64,000 nucleotides of DNA from Blautia liquoris (GCF_015159595.1 NZ_CP063304.1:806001-870000), one strand, 5' to 3'. Shown: positions 44,285 through 53,702, numbered from the stretch's first letter. Notes: generated by a model from the sequence alone, not told the origin. A program made the numbers and translations.

Positions 44285-45691
44285 ATGATTAAGGATAATC
44301 AGAGGTACTTTAACCGGCTCCATGTAGTGATTGACGGATGTGTGATTGCTTTTAATTACTGGATGGCATGGGTGCTGAAATTTAAAACCCCGATATTGGG
44401 TGCGGCAAAGGGCGGAGCACTGCCCTTTGCCGAGTATATGGAGCTTTTGATCCTGATTGTACCTTTGTTTTTGATTTTGTATTATGGATTTAGTCTGTAT
44501 ACGCCAAAACGGGTACAGGGCAGACGTCTGGAGTTTGCGAATATCATCAAGGCAAATACTCTTGGGATTATGATTCTGATTCTCGTTTTGTATATGCTAA
44601 AAGAGATTCATATTGCCCGGTCGGTATTGTGGATTTTCTATCTGCTGAACTGCTTTTTTGAGACGCTTGTCCGAAATCTGATCCGCATGACTTTGAAAAA
44701 GATGCGGAAGATGGGGTATAATCAGAAACATATATTGTTAGTCGGCTATAGCCGTGCGGCAGAACAGTACATCGACCGTATCATAGGGAATCCCGAATGG
44801 GGATATACCGTGAGAGGAATTCTGGATGATCATGTGGAAGCCGGAACAACCTATAAGGGAGTCAAGGTCTTAGGCCGAATTGCCAACTTGATGGTCATCC
44901 TGCCGGAGAACCGGCTCGATGAGATCGCCATCACTTTAGGGCTGAATGAATATCACCGTCTGGAGAAGATTGTGGCGATGTGTGAGAAGTCCGGTGTACA
45001 CACGAAGTTTATTCCGGATTATCATAATATTATACCGACAAGGCCTTATACCGAAGATCTGATCGGACTTCCGGTGATTAATATCCGATATGTACCGCTT
45101 ACAAACACATTCAATGCGATGTGCAAGCGGATTATGGATATTGTCGGTTCGATTGTGGCGATTATTCTCTTCTCGCCGGTGATGTCGATTGCGGCGATTG
45201 GTATCAAGCTGACATCACCTGGTCCGCTGATCTATAAACAGACCCGCGTCGGACTGCATAACAGAAGTTTTGAGATGTATAAATTTCGTTCTATGGAGAT
45301 ACAGCCCGCCGGCGAAGAGAAGAAAGCGTGGACAGTGAGAGATGATCCGCGCGTCACGAAGATAGGGAAATTTATGAGGAAGACAAGTATAGATGAGCTT
45401 CCTCAACTCTTTAATGTTTTGAAAGGCAACATGAGTCTGGTAGGGCCAAGACCGGAAAGACCATTTTATGTAGAAAAATTCAGGGAAGAGATCCCTAGAT
45501 ATATGGTGAAACATCAGGTGCGTCCCGGTATGACCGGATGGGCACAGGTCAATGGTTACCGCGGGGACACTTCGATCAAAAAGAGGATTGACTATGATCT
45601 TTATTATATTGAGAACTGGAGCTTAGGACTGGATGTCAAGATTTTACTCCTGACGATATTCCGGGGCTTTGTAAATAAAAACGCATATTAA
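44285..45691 (+). CDS. Undecaprenyl-phosphate sugar phosphotransferase (WbaP/WcaJ type priming enzyme)
   Basis: This polyprenyl-phosphate phosphoglycosyltransferase starts the glycan by moving sugar-1-phosphate from UDP-sugar to undecaprenyl phosphate. The 468-residue protein has four N-terminal membrane spans and a Rossmann-like middle (HILLVGYSRAAEQYI). The C-terminal catalytic domain begins at a re-entrant helix (about 290-315) and has YKFRSM, TKIGKFMRKTSIDELPQ, SLVGPRPE and PGMTGWAQVNGYRG. The donor is probably UDP-glucose or UDP-galactose, but this group also uses other sugars. ATG 44285 is 13 bases after GAAAGG, a little far; the upstream in-frame TTG 44258 has no site. It follows a 100-base gap and may have its own weak promoter. 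Confidence 0.93.
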   Translation: MIKDNQRYFNRLHVVIDGCVIAFNYWMAWVLKFKTPILGAAKGGALPFAEYMELLILIVPLFLILYYGFSLYTPKRVQGRRLEFANIIKANTLGIMILILVLYMLKEIHIARSVLWIFYLLNCFFETLVRNLIRMTLKKMRKMGYNQKHILLVGYSRAAEQYIDRIIGNPEWGYTVRGILDDHVEAGTTYKGVKVLGRIANLMVILPENRLDEIAITLGLNEYHRLEKIVAMCEKSGVHTKFIPDYHNIIPTRPYTEDLIGLPVINIRYVPLTNTFNAMCKRIMDIVGSIVAIILFSPVMSIAAIGIKLTSPGPLIYKQTRVGLHNRSFEMYKFRSMEIQPAGEEKKAWTVRDDPRVTKIGKFMRKTSIDELPQLFNVLKGNMSLVGPRPERPFYVEKFREEIPRYMVKHQVRPGMTGWAQVNGYRGDTSIKKRIDYDLYYIENWSLGLDVKILLLTIFRGFVNKNAY

Positions 45692-45749
45692 GACGTTGGG
45701 GTATAAAGTTTCTTCCCCACGATACCAAAGAAGTACGAGGACAAAAAAC

Positions 45750-46946
45750 ATGTCAAAAAAAAAGGTCAACAAAAAAAGCAAGGCATATAAGCGGCGCAGA
45801 CGAAGAAGAGTGGTTTTTGGACTGGAACTTGTGGTGCTGCTGATTTTGGGTGCTGCCCTTTTCGGCTTTGCTTACTTTAACTCAAAGCTTGACAAGATGC
45901 AGGATGGCAAACTGGATTTCAGTAAGATCGGTGTGAACAAGGATGTACAAAAGGCCGACAAGAACCAGAAGACCGGTACAGAACTTATCGCTCTGGCCGG
46001 ACTGGACACGCGGGATAATTCTCTCGGTGCCGGAAGCAGAAGCGATACAATGATGATAGCCTGTGTCAATCATGATGAGAAGACAATCCGGCTGGTGTCT
46101 CTTTACCGTGACACCTGGCTAAACGTATTCGCAAGAGATGGCGGGGACAAGTTCACTAAGTGCAATGCTGCTTATGAGATTGGCGGTCCCGAGCAGATGA
46201 TCACGATGATGAACAAGAATCTGGATCTTGATATCACAGATTATGCAACGGTGGACTTTAAAGCACTCTCAACGGCAATCGAAGATCTCGGAGGTCTTGA
46301 TATTGATCTGACTCGAGCAGAGATTGTACATGTGAATAACTATAACAAAGAGACTTCTAAGGTTTCGGGTGTTCCATATAAGGAGATAGAGCTTCCGAGC
46401 AAATCGGAACTTGACGGTGCCCAGACCAAGACTTTTCATCTGAACGGTACACAGTCTGTGTCCTATGCCCGAATCCGAAAGGGAGATGGAGCAGACTTTC
46501 GAAGAGCCGCCCGTCAGCGTCTTGTCTTGAGTAAACTGATGGACAAGGCAAAAGGCGCAAGTCTGCCACAGCTGAACTCTTTGATGGATTCTATCTTTCC
46601 GCTGGTGAAGACTTCTCTTACGAAGCAGGAGATTATCAAGCTTGGCCAAGCACTTCTCACCTATAATTTGGACATGGAGAATGGACAGCTTGGATTCCCG
46701 ATCGACCATATGTGGGGCGAGCCTGTAAAAAAGGCTATGAATGGCAACGACTGTGTTGTTCCCGTCACTTTAGAGACGAATGTAGAGAAATTACATGACT
46801 TTATCTATCCAGGGATAAACTATGAGCCGTCGGCTGAGGTAAAAGAATATAGTGATCATATCATAAAGGAAAGTGGATACGGCGAGAACGATATCCCGAA
46901 AACTTCTGAAAATGGTGCACTTCCAGTGAGTCCGGAGAGTAATTAA
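45750..46946 (+). CDS. LytR-CpsA-Psr (LCP) family glycopolymer ligase
   Basis: LCP proteins transfer undecaprenyl-pyrophosphate-linked glycopolymers onto peptidoglycan. The 398-residue protein has a very basic cytoplasmic N-terminus (KAYKRRRRRR), one membrane span (about 22-43) and the extracytoplasmic LCP domain. That domain has SRSDTMMIACVNHDEKTIRLVSLYRDTW with the conserved Asp and Arg residues, KCNAAYEIGG, and ARIRKGDGADFRRAARQR. The tail is short and disordered. ATG 45750 is nine bases after GAGG; an in-frame TTG at 45696 lacks a site. Next to the priming transferase and the glycosyltransferases it should be the enzyme that fixes this glycan to the wall. Confidence 0.94.
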   Translation: MSKKKVNKKSKAYKRRRRRRVVFGLELVVLLILGAALFGFAYFNSKLDKMQDGKLDFSKIGVNKDVQKADKNQKTGTELIALAGLDTRDNSLGAGSRSDTMMIACVNHDEKTIRLVSLYRDTWLNVFARDGGDKFTKCNAAYEIGGPEQMITMMNKNLDLDITDYATVDFKALSTAIEDLGGLDIDLTRAEIVHVNNYNKETSKVSGVPYKEIELPSKSELDGAQTKTFHLNGTQSVSYARIRKGDGADFRRAARQRLVLSKLMDKAKGASLPQLNSLMDSIFPLVKTSLTKQEIIKLGQALLTYNLDMENGQLGFPIDHMWGEPVKKAMNGNDCVVPVTLETNVEKLHDFIYPGINYEPSAEVKEYSDHIIKESGYGENDIPKTSENGALPVSPESN

Positions 46947-46949
46947 ACA

Positions 46950-47876
46950 ATGAGATCATATAAAGTAGATGTTTTAATACCGACATATAAACCTGATAAG
47001 GATTTTGCAAAGCTGCTGCGCCAATTAGCGCAGCAGTCTTATCATATAAGGAATATAATAATTGTAAATACCGATGAAAGGTACTGGAATCCCGGGTGGG
47101 AAGATATCAGAGAGCGCATATTTGTGTCCCATATTACACCAGAGGAATTTGACCATGGCGGCACGAGAAGGCTGCTGGCACAGTCTACGGATGCGGATAT
47201 CATGGTATACATGACTCAGGATGCTATTCCGGCCGATGATCGTCTGATCGAGAAACTGGTCGAATGCTTTGCTATGCCCCGGATCAAGGCTGTCTATGCG
47301 AGGCAGCTTCCGAAAGACGGATGCAGTACGCTGGAGCGTTATACGAGAGCTTATAACTACCCATCTGAATCTGATATTAAAGACAAGGATGATCTTTCAA
47401 AGTTCGGAATCAAGACATTTTTCTGCTCCAATGTCTGTGCGGCATATGAGAGAAAAACTTATGAAAAATTAGGCGGTTTCGTGGAGAAGGCTGTCTTTAA
47501 CGAAGACATGATCTACGGAGCCAGGCTGATTCAAGATGGGTATGCGATCGCCTACGCTGCAGATGCGAAGGTTTACCATTCACATAACTATTCCTGCATC
47601 AGGCAGTTCCAGAGAAATTTCGATCTGGGTGTTTCCCAGTCTGATCATCCGGAGATCTTCTCGAAATATCCCTCTGAGGGGGAGGGCTTTCGTCTCGTGA
47701 AGAAGACTGCTTCTCATGTGATACAGATTCATAAGCCATGGCTGCTTTTTCAGCTTGCAGCCATAAGTGGGGCAAAATATATGGGGTATTTTTTCGGCAA
47801 ACATTACCGTGCCCTGCCCAACTGGTTGATCTTGCGATTTACGATGAATAAAAACTATTGGAAGGAAGGGGTATAG
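46950..47876 (+). CDS. GT2 rhamnosyltransferase-like glycosyltransferase
   Basis: A 308-residue family 2 enzyme. VDVLIPTYKPDKDF, EEFDHGGTRRLLAQ, MTQDAIPAD and FNEDMIYGARLIQDGY are the hallmarks of rhamnosyltransferases such as RgpB/WbbL relatives; the FDHG-TR motif is characteristic of this branch. It begins three bases after the LCP stop and ends four bases before glmS, so it is the last glycan-specific gene of the operon. Its target is not readable. Confidence 0.9.
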   Translation: MRSYKVDVLIPTYKPDKDFAKLLRQLAQQSYHIRNIIIVNTDERYWNPGWEDIRERIFVSHITPEEFDHGGTRRLLAQSTDADIMVYMTQDAIPADDRLIEKLVECFAMPRIKAVYARQLPKDGCSTLERYTRAYNYPSESDIKDKDDLSKFGIKTFFCSNVCAAYERKTYEKLGGFVEKAVFNEDMIYGARLIQDGYAIAYAADAKVYHSHNYSCIRQFQRNFDLGVSQSDHPEIFSKYPSEGEGFRLVKKTASHVIQIHKPWLLFQLAAISGAKYMGYFFGKHYRALPNWLILRFTMNKNYWKEGV

Positions 47877-47880
47877 AGGT

Positions 47881-49707
47881 ATGTGTGGTATTGTTGGATA
47901 TATAGGTGAGAAACAGGCGGCGCCAATTCTCTTGGATGGCTTGTCGAAATTGGAATATCGGGGATATGATTCAGCGGGAATTGCCGTCTTTGATGGAGAA
48001 GCGATTCATATGACAAAATCGACCGGACGCTTGAAAGTGTTGGAGGATCTCACACATGGCGGTGCTCTGCTTTATGGAACTGCAGGAATTGGTCACACAA
48101 GATGGGCCACTCACGGGGAACCCACGGATGCGAATGCACATCCTCAGATCAACAAAGACGGATCCATCGCAGTGGTTCACAATGGAATTATAGAGAACTA
48201 TATCAAATTAAAGAAGAAGCTTGAAAAAAAAGGTTACGAATTCCGTTCACAGACAGATACAGAAGTCATAGCCCATATGCTCGATTATTACTATACCGGA
48301 GATCCTATCGAAACGATCGCGAAGATCATGCATCGCATGGAGGGCTCTTATGCTCTGGGAATCATGTTTCAGGATCACCCCGGCGAAATTTATGCAGTGC
48401 GAAAAGACAGTCCACTGATTGTGGCTGAAAGTGACCAGGGTAATTTCATGGCTTCCGATGCACCGGCAATATTGAAATACACACGTAAGGTTTATTTTAT
48501 TGAGAATGAAGAAATCGTCAGGCTTGGCAGGGATTCGCTGAACTTCTACAACATCGATGAGGAGGAGCTGACAAAAGAACCCACTATGATCGAATGGGAT
48601 ATCAAAGCTGCGGAAAAAGGCGGATATGATCACTTTATGCTAAAAGAGATCTATGAACAGCCAAAAGCCGTCTCAGATACTCTGATCCCTCGTCTGAAAG
48701 ATAAAGATATCATCATCGATGAACTTGGCATGACAGATGAAGAGATTAAGAGGATCCGAAAGATCTATATCATTGCCTGTGGATCTGCATATCATACAGG
48801 GGTCACCGCCAAGTATGTGTTTGAAGGACTTGCCAGGATTCCCGTCGAGGTTGACCTTGCTTCTGAATTTCGTTATCGGAATCCGATCTTTGAACCGGAT
48901 ACATTTGCCATTATTGTCAGTCAGTCCGGTGAAACTGCGGATTCTCTCGCAGCACTCCGCGAGGCGAAAGCGCATCATATCAAGACACTTGGAATTGTCA
49001 ATGTTGTGGGAAGCTCGATCGCAAGGGAGGCAGATAACGTGATGTATACCTGGGCCGGCCCGGAAATCGCTGTGGCTACGACGAAAGCATACAGCACGCA
49101 GCTGATCGCACAGTATCTTCTGGCACTGAAGTTTGCAAAAGTGAGAGAAACCATTGATGAAACTACATTTTCATCGATGATTGATTCCTTAAAACAGCTT
49201 CCAGAGCAGATCTCTTTCCTTTTAAGCCATAAGGAAAATGTTCAGAAATTTGCGAATCGATATCTGGCTTCCGATCATGTATTTTTCATCGGCAGGGGTA
49301 TTGACTATGCGATCTCTTTGGAGGGATCTTTAAAATTAAAGGAGATATCCTATATTCATTCGGAGGCTTATGCGGCAGGAGAACTAAAGCACGGAACAAT
49401 ATCACTGATCGAGGACGGAAGACTGGTTGTAGCAGTTCTCACGCAGCCGGATCTGTATAAAAAGACGATCAGCAATATTTTGGAGGTAAAGACAAGGGGA
49501 GCGTTTGTCATGGCGGTGACAACCGTGGGCAATACACAAGTGGAAAAAGTCGCAGATTACTGCATCTATATTCCTGAGACGAATCCATATTTTACCAATT
49601 CTCTGGCTGTGATTCCGCTTCAGCTTTTTGGTTATTACGTTGCTCTCGGAAAAGGGCTGGATGTTGACAAACCTCGTAATCTGGCAAAGTCAGTCACTGT
49701 GGAATAA
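47881..49707 (+). CDS. glmS: Glutamine-fructose-6-phosphate aminotransferase (isomerizing)
   Basis: GlmS makes glucosamine-6-phosphate from fructose-6-phosphate and glutamine and so supplies UDP-GlcNAc for peptidoglycan and wall glycans. The 608-residue protein has the N-terminal glutaminase with Cys2 (MCGIVGYIG) and two SIS domains (SQSGETADSL, the TTKAYSTQ segment). It ends in KPRNLAKSVTVE, the invariant GlmS C-terminus. It starts only four bases after the glycosyltransferase, so there is no room for a glmS ribozyme. Its expression is probably tied to the glycan operon. Confidence 0.98.
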   Translation: MCGIVGYIGEKQAAPILLDGLSKLEYRGYDSAGIAVFDGEAIHMTKSTGRLKVLEDLTHGGALLYGTAGIGHTRWATHGEPTDANAHPQINKDGSIAVVHNGIIENYIKLKKKLEKKGYEFRSQTDTEVIAHMLDYYYTGDPIETIAKIMHRMEGSYALGIMFQDHPGEIYAVRKDSPLIVAESDQGNFMASDAPAILKYTRKVYFIENEEIVRLGRDSLNFYNIDEEELTKEPTMIEWDIKAAEKGGYDHFMLKEIYEQPKAVSDTLIPRLKDKDIIIDELGMTDEEIKRIRKIYIIACGSAYHTGVTAKYVFEGLARIPVEVDLASEFRYRNPIFEPDTFAIIVSQSGETADSLAALREAKAHHIKTLGIVNVVGSSIAREADNVMYTWAGPEIAVATTKAYSTQLIAQYLLALKFAKVRETIDETTFSSMIDSLKQLPEQISFLLSHKENVQKFANRYLASDHVFFIGRGIDYAISLEGSLKLKEISYIHSEAYAAGELKHGTISLIEDGRLVVAVLTQPDLYKKTISNILEVKTRGAFVMAVTTVGNTQVEKVADYCIYIPETNPYFTNSLAVIPLQLFGYYVALGKGLDVDKPRNLAKSVTVE

Positions 49708-49779
49708 AAATATTTGTTCTTTTCACGATTTTTTAAAATGTTTTTCACATATTAAACACATATTTCACGTATTATAAGA

Positions 49780-49810
49780 CTTGTAAGATACAAGGATAAG
49801 AAATTATACA
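49780..49810 (+). promoter_or_regulatory. Probable htrA promoter with overlapping inverted repeat
   Basis: TTGTAA (49781-49786) and TATACA (49805-49810) have an 18-base spacer, about 90 bases before the htrA ATG. The -35 lies in CTTGTA-aga-TACAAG (49780-49794), a candidate operator for stress control. Confidence 0.5.
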
Positions 49811-49899
49811 CACGAAGTGCAAAACAGCCTGTGTATCGTGATATGTATGATACTTTAGATAAAGTCTTTTTAATAGATCAAGAAGAGAGGTAAAGGATT

Positions 49900-51513
49900 A
49901 TGAGTGACGAGTATAATAACAGTGAAAAAGATAATCTGAATCAGGATAATCTGAATCAAGAGAATCTGAATCAGGAGAATACGAACGGCAATACAGATAC
50001 GAATGATACGGATTCCACCTATAGTTGGGTGAATCCAAAGATCAGCGGCAGCGCAGGGAAAAGTGAAACTGCAAATGATGATATGGCAAAGTATGCTTCC
50101 GAAGATGTGGGCGGTGCCGCATCTGACAATAATCAGAGGGAATATTATCATATTAATAAACCAAAGCAGCCGGAACATAATGAAAAGAGTCCGGATAAGA
50201 AATCAAAAAAAGCAAAGAAGGCAGAGCATATGACTTCGAATGGTAACAGAAAACCAAATACAGGGAAACGCTGGGCGACGAATATATCTATGGCGCTGGT
50301 ATTTGGACTTGTGGCCGGTTCCGTGATGTATGGGGTCAATTATGTAGGCGGCCGCATAAACGGCACCGATTCACAGCAGACGATTCAAAATACCGCAGTG
50401 GCGACGGAGAAGTCAGATGGAGTAACAACCACTTCCTCCACTACAAAGCAGGGCACATTTACCGTGGCAGAGGTTGCCAACAGTGCAATGCCTTCCATGG
50501 TTGCCATCTCCACAGAGACTGTAGAGAATATACAAAGTTTCTTTGGAACCTATTCTCAGACTGTTCCGGCCAGTGGCAGTGGTGTGATCGTAGGAAAAAA
50601 TGACAAGGAGCTTTTGATTGCAACAAACAATCACGTTGTAAAGGGCGCACAGAAGGTATCTGTGGCATTTATCGATGACAATGCAGTGGAAGCCCAGATT
50701 AAAGGAACAGATACCGACAATGATCTGGCGGTTGTGGCCGTAAAGCTTTCAGATGTTCCGGAGGAGACGAAGAGCGAGATTAAGGTGGCTTCGCTTGGCA
50801 ATTCCGATGAGCTGCAGATCGGTGAAAGTGTGGTTGCCATCGGAAATGCACTTGGCTATGGTCAGTCTGTGACTAACGGTATTGTCAGTGCGAAAGAGCG
50901 CACTGTTCAGGCACAAGACGATGCGGGAAATCCGGAAGAGTCTCAGGGACTGATCCAGACAAATGCAGCGATTAATCCGGGCAACAGCGGCGGTGCACTG
51001 CTGAACATGAAGGGCGAACTGATCGGTATCAATGAAGCAAAATACTCGGATACCAGCGTTGAAGGTATGGGATTTGCAATTCCGCTTTCAAAAGCTGAGC
51101 CAATCTTAAAAGACCTTATGAATATGCAGACTCGTGACAAAGTCGATGAGAACAACGCCTCCTATCTGGGAATCACAGGAACGGATGTCAGTGCCGATGC
51201 CAATCAGGCATATGGAGTTCCGGTTGGAGTTGTGGTGCAGGATGTTGAAGAAAATGGACCTGCGGACAAAGCCGGCATTAAGAGCAAAGATGTAATCGTA
51301 GGTTTTGATGACAGAAAGATCACCTCGATGGCCGATCTGTTGTCTGCACTTGAATATTATGGAAAAGGCGAAAAAGTCGAAGTCAAGATTAAGAGAATGG
51401 GTGAAGGAGACTACAAAGAGCAAAAAGTCACCGTGACACTCGGAGCAAAATCCGACCAGAAACAGACAACACAAAATCCCCAGACCCAGCAGGTAAATCC
51501 ATTTGGAAGATAA
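49900..51513 (+). CDS. htrA: HtrA/DegP-like membrane-anchored serine protease
   Basis: A 537-residue quality-control protease of the wall space. The N-terminal ~125 residues are cytoplasmic, Asn/Gln/Lys-rich and disordered, with a tandem repeat (see 49930). One membrane span lies at about 128-150, followed by a Ser/Thr linker. The trypsin-like domain has the catalytic His in NNHVV, Asp in DNDLAVV and Ser in GNSGGALL. A single PDZ domain follows (PVGVVVQDVEENGPADKAGIKSKD). It ends in a Gln-rich tail. ATG 49900 follows GAGAGG. It forms a single-gene unit between its own promoter and a strong terminator. Such proteases clear misfolded exported proteins. Confidence 0.95.
   Translation: MSDEYNNSEKDNLNQDNLNQENLNQENTNGNTDTNDTDSTYSWVNPKISGSAGKSETANDDMAKYASEDVGGAASDNNQREYYHINKPKQPEHNEKSPDKKSKKAKKAEHMTSNGNRKPNTGKRWATNISMALVFGLVAGSVMYGVNYVGGRINGTDSQQTIQNTAVATEKSDGVTTTSSTTKQGTFTVAEVANSAMPSMVAISTETVENIQSFFGTYSQTVPASGSGVIVGKNDKELLIATNNHVVKGAQKVSVAFIDDNAVEAQIKGTDTDNDLAVVAVKLSDVPEETKSEIKVASLGNSDELQIGESVVAIGNALGYGQSVTNGIVSAKERTVQAQDDAGNPEESQGLIQTNAAINPGNSGGALLNMKGELIGINEAKYSDTSVEGMGFAIPLSKAEPILKDLMNMQTRDKVDENNASYLGITGTDVSADANQAYGVPVGVVVQDVEENGPADKAGIKSKDVIVGFDDRKITSMADLLSALEYYGKGEKVEVKIKRMGEGDYKEQKVTVTLGAKSDQKQTTQNPQTQQVNPFGR
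49930..49980 (+). repeat. In-frame 15-bp tandem repeat in htrA
   Basis: About 3.4 copies of a 15-base unit (GATAATCTGAATCAG and close variants) encode repeated (D/E)NLNQ in the cytoplasmic N-terminus of HtrA. Because the unit is a multiple of three, copy number can vary without a frameshift. Confidence 0.85.
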
Positions 51514-51552
51514 ACAGATAAGCGCAGAGTTTTATCTCTCTGTGGCTGTGAG

Positions 51553-51593
51553 AATAAAAGACAGGTTTTATCAGGCCCTGTCTTTTATTATAT
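51553..51593 (+). terminator. Rho-independent terminator after htrA
   Basis: A perfect 13-bp stem, AATAAAAGACAGG (51553-51565) with its complement at 51577-51589. The A/T-rich ends of the stem supply the U-tract on either strand. Confidence 0.9.
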
Positions 51594-51600
51594 ATATAGG

Positions 51601-51629
51601 TTGCACACTCAAACCGTTTCAGATATAAT
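51601..51629 (+). promoter_or_regulatory. Promoter of the clpX-like operon
   Basis: TTGCAC (51601-51606) and TATAAT (51624-51629) with a 17-base spacer, the same -35 sequence as the rfb promoter at 13152. The leader to the ATG at 51706 is about 70 bases. Confidence 0.8.
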
Positions 51630-51705
51630 AAACTTACCGGAAGGAATACAAGCGGATTTTCAAAAGCCGAAGTGTGACTGATCGGAAGGAAAGAGAGGAT
51701 AGTAT

Positions 51706-53148
51706 ATGTCAGAGGACAAGGATAAGATAAACCTGCCCGCGGATGAAGATCCAAAGGCCGAAGAGACTGACAGTGATCATAAAAAAGACGACGAATATGA
51801 AGAAGTCTGCTTTATGTGCAGGCGGCCGGAGAGTAAAGCAGGAAAGATGTTCGAGCTTCCCGGAAATATTCATATTTGCTCCGATTGCATGCAGAAGAGT
51901 TTTGATACCATGAATAATGGGAACATGAACTATAGCGACCTGCTAAGTCAACTGCCTCCGAATGTCAGTATGATTGATTTAAGTTCTATCCAAAAGCAGG
52001 TTCCGCCTAGGCAGCGTCCGAAGAAGAAAAGCCAAGACAAGACAAAGGAGACAAAGAAACAGTTTTCTATGGAGAATATTCCGGCTCCGCACAGACTGAA
52101 GGAGATGCTGGATGACTATGTGATCGGACAGGAATATGCGAAAAAAGTGATGTCGGTTGCAGTTTATAATCATTATAAACGTGTTTTCTCTTCCCGGGAA
52201 GACGGAGTTGAGATTGAGAAATCAAATATGCTTATGATCGGGCCTACAGGTTCCGGCAAGACTTATCTGGTTCAGACACTGGCAAAACTTCTGGATGTGC
52301 CGCTGGCGCTTACAGACGCAACATCTCTTACGGAGGCTGGTTATATCGGAGATGATATCGAAAGTGTTGTCAGCAAACTTCTTGCGGCGGCCGACAATGA
52401 TGTAGAACGCGCAGAACATGGAATTATCTTTATCGATGAGATTGATAAAATTGCAAAGAAGAAAAATACGAATCAGCGAGACGTGAGCGGTGAAGCTGTT
52501 CAGCAGGGTATGCTAAAACTGCTTGAGGGCAGTGATGTTGAGGTTCCGGTTGGAGCTAATTCGAAAAATGCCATGGTTCCGCTTGAGACAGTAAATACGA
52601 GGAATATTCTCTTTATCTGTGGCGGAGCATTTCCGGATCTGACAGATATCATCAAGGAAAGGCTGACCAAGACATCATCGGTAGGATTTCAGGCAGATCT
52701 GAAGGATAAGTATGACGATGAACCGAATCTGGTATCAAAGGTTACAACCGATGATTTGAGAAATTATGGAATGATTCCAGAATTCATCGGACGTCTCCCA
52801 ATTATATTCACCTTAGATGCACTCTCGGAGGATATGATGGTTGAGATCTTACATGAACCGAAAAATGCAATATTAAAGCAGTATAAGAAACTGCTTTCCA
52901 TGGACGAGGTAAAGCTGACTTTCAGTGAGGATGCACTTCATGCGATTGCAAAAAAGGCGATGGAAAGACATACGGGTGCCAGAGCATTGCGCTCGATTAT
53001 AGAGGATTTTATGTTGGATATCATGTATGAAATACCAAAAGATGACAGTATTGGAGAGGTTGTTATTACAAAAGAATATATAGAACGCACAGGCGGCCCG
53101 CGTATTGTTCTTCGGGGACAAGAAGTCCCGAAGATTGGGATGCAATAA
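51706..53148 (+). CDS. Divergent ClpX paralogue lacking the RKH loop
   Basis: A 480-residue AAA+ unfoldase of the ClpX family. It has a 30-residue acidic N-terminal extension, a zinc-binding domain with Cys35, Cys38, Cys58 and Cys61, Walker A GPTGSGKT (179-186), the pore loop GYIGDD (212-217; GYVG in classical ClpX), Walker B IIFIDEID (240-247) and a ClpX-type C-terminus. Two features differ. The segment after LEGS reads VPVGANSKNAMVPLE, so the RKH substrate-entry loop is missing. The ClpP-docking loop reads SVGF rather than the usual IGF form. No clpP is adjacent. It may have its own substrates or weak ClpP coupling; the housekeeping clpX is presumably elsewhere. Confidence 0.9.
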   Translation: MSEDKDKINLPADEDPKAEETDSDHKKDDEYEEVCFMCRRPESKAGKMFELPGNIHICSDCMQKSFDTMNNGNMNYSDLLSQLPPNVSMIDLSSIQKQVPPRQRPKKKSQDKTKETKKQFSMENIPAPHRLKEMLDDYVIGQEYAKKVMSVAVYNHYKRVFSSREDGVEIEKSNMLMIGPTGSGKTYLVQTLAKLLDVPLALTDATSLTEAGYIGDDIESVVSKLLAAADNDVERAEHGIIFIDEIDKIAKKKNTNQRDVSGEAVQQGMLKLLEGSDVEVPVGANSKNAMVPLETVNTRNILFICGGAFPDLTDIIKERLTKTSSVGFQADLKDKYDDEPNLVSKVTTDDLRNYGMIPEFIGRLPIIFTLDALSEDMMVEILHEPKNAILKQYKKLLSMDEVKLTFSEDALHAIAKKAMERHTGARALRSIIEDFMLDIMYEIPKDDSIGEVVITKEYIERTGGPRIVLRGQEVPKIGMQ

Positions 53149-53177
53149 TTCAGGTGATTGTTAGAAAGGAGTACATT

Positions 53178-53693
53178 ATGGCAAATGATTTTTTCAGCCA
53201 TCTGGGCAAAACATTGACAGATACCGCAAAAAATGTCGGAGAGAAGACAGATGAGTTTATTTCGGTGCAGAAACTGCGCAGTCAGCAGTCTTCTCTTGAA
53301 AGTAAGATAAATAAAGACTATAAGCTGATCGGCGAGCTTGTATACCAAAAGTATGTGAATGGAGAGCCATACAGCGAAGATCTTGCGGCTCTTTGCAGAG
53401 AAATCATGCAAACCCAGAGCGACATTACAGATCTGAAAGATAAAATTGCAGATCGAAAAGGACAGACGATCTGCCCGGTCTGCGGAGCGGCTGTTCCAAA
53501 AGATGCCGATTACTGTATGAAATGCGGTTCCCCGATTCCGATGCAGGATGCGGAATACGCCCACTATGAAGAGGCTTTTTCCGAGGAGCCGGATGAAAAA
53601 GAGGAATCAGCCGACACCACTTTCGATGAAAAAAGCGATGCCGGCGAAGTGAAATTAGATGACAAGGCAGAAGAAACCGGCAAAGAAGAGTAA
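53178..53693 (+). CDS. Zinc-ribbon protein with N-terminal helical domain
   Basis: A 171-residue cytoplasmic protein. Residues 1-95 are helical and probably coiled coil (FISVQKLRSQQSSLESKI and on). A rubredoxin-like zinc ribbon with two CxxC pairs (CPVCGAAVPKDADYCMKCG) follows, then a very acidic tail rich in Glu and Asp. No enzymatic motif is visible. Many clostridial genomes carry similar zinc-ribbon proteins of unknown role. ATG 53178 lies behind GAAAGGAG; the upstream in-frame ATT/GTG region before it lacks a site. It sits 29 bases after the clpX-like gene and 9 bases before the LspA-like gene, so it belongs to that operon. Confidence 0.82.
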   Translation: MANDFFSHLGKTLTDTAKNVGEKTDEFISVQKLRSQQSSLESKINKDYKLIGELVYQKYVNGEPYSEDLAALCREIMQTQSDITDLKDKIADRKGQTICPVCGAAVPKDADYCMKCGSPIPMQDAEYAHYEEAFSEEPDEKEESADTTFDEKSDAGEVKLDDKAEETGKEE

Positions 53694-53702
53694 GAGGTTC
53701 TT

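Noticed and set aside
47860-47881. glmS ribozyme/riboswitch upstream of glmS
   Set aside because: The gene starts four bases after the previous stop codon and the upstream DNA is coding, so there is no space for the ribozyme.
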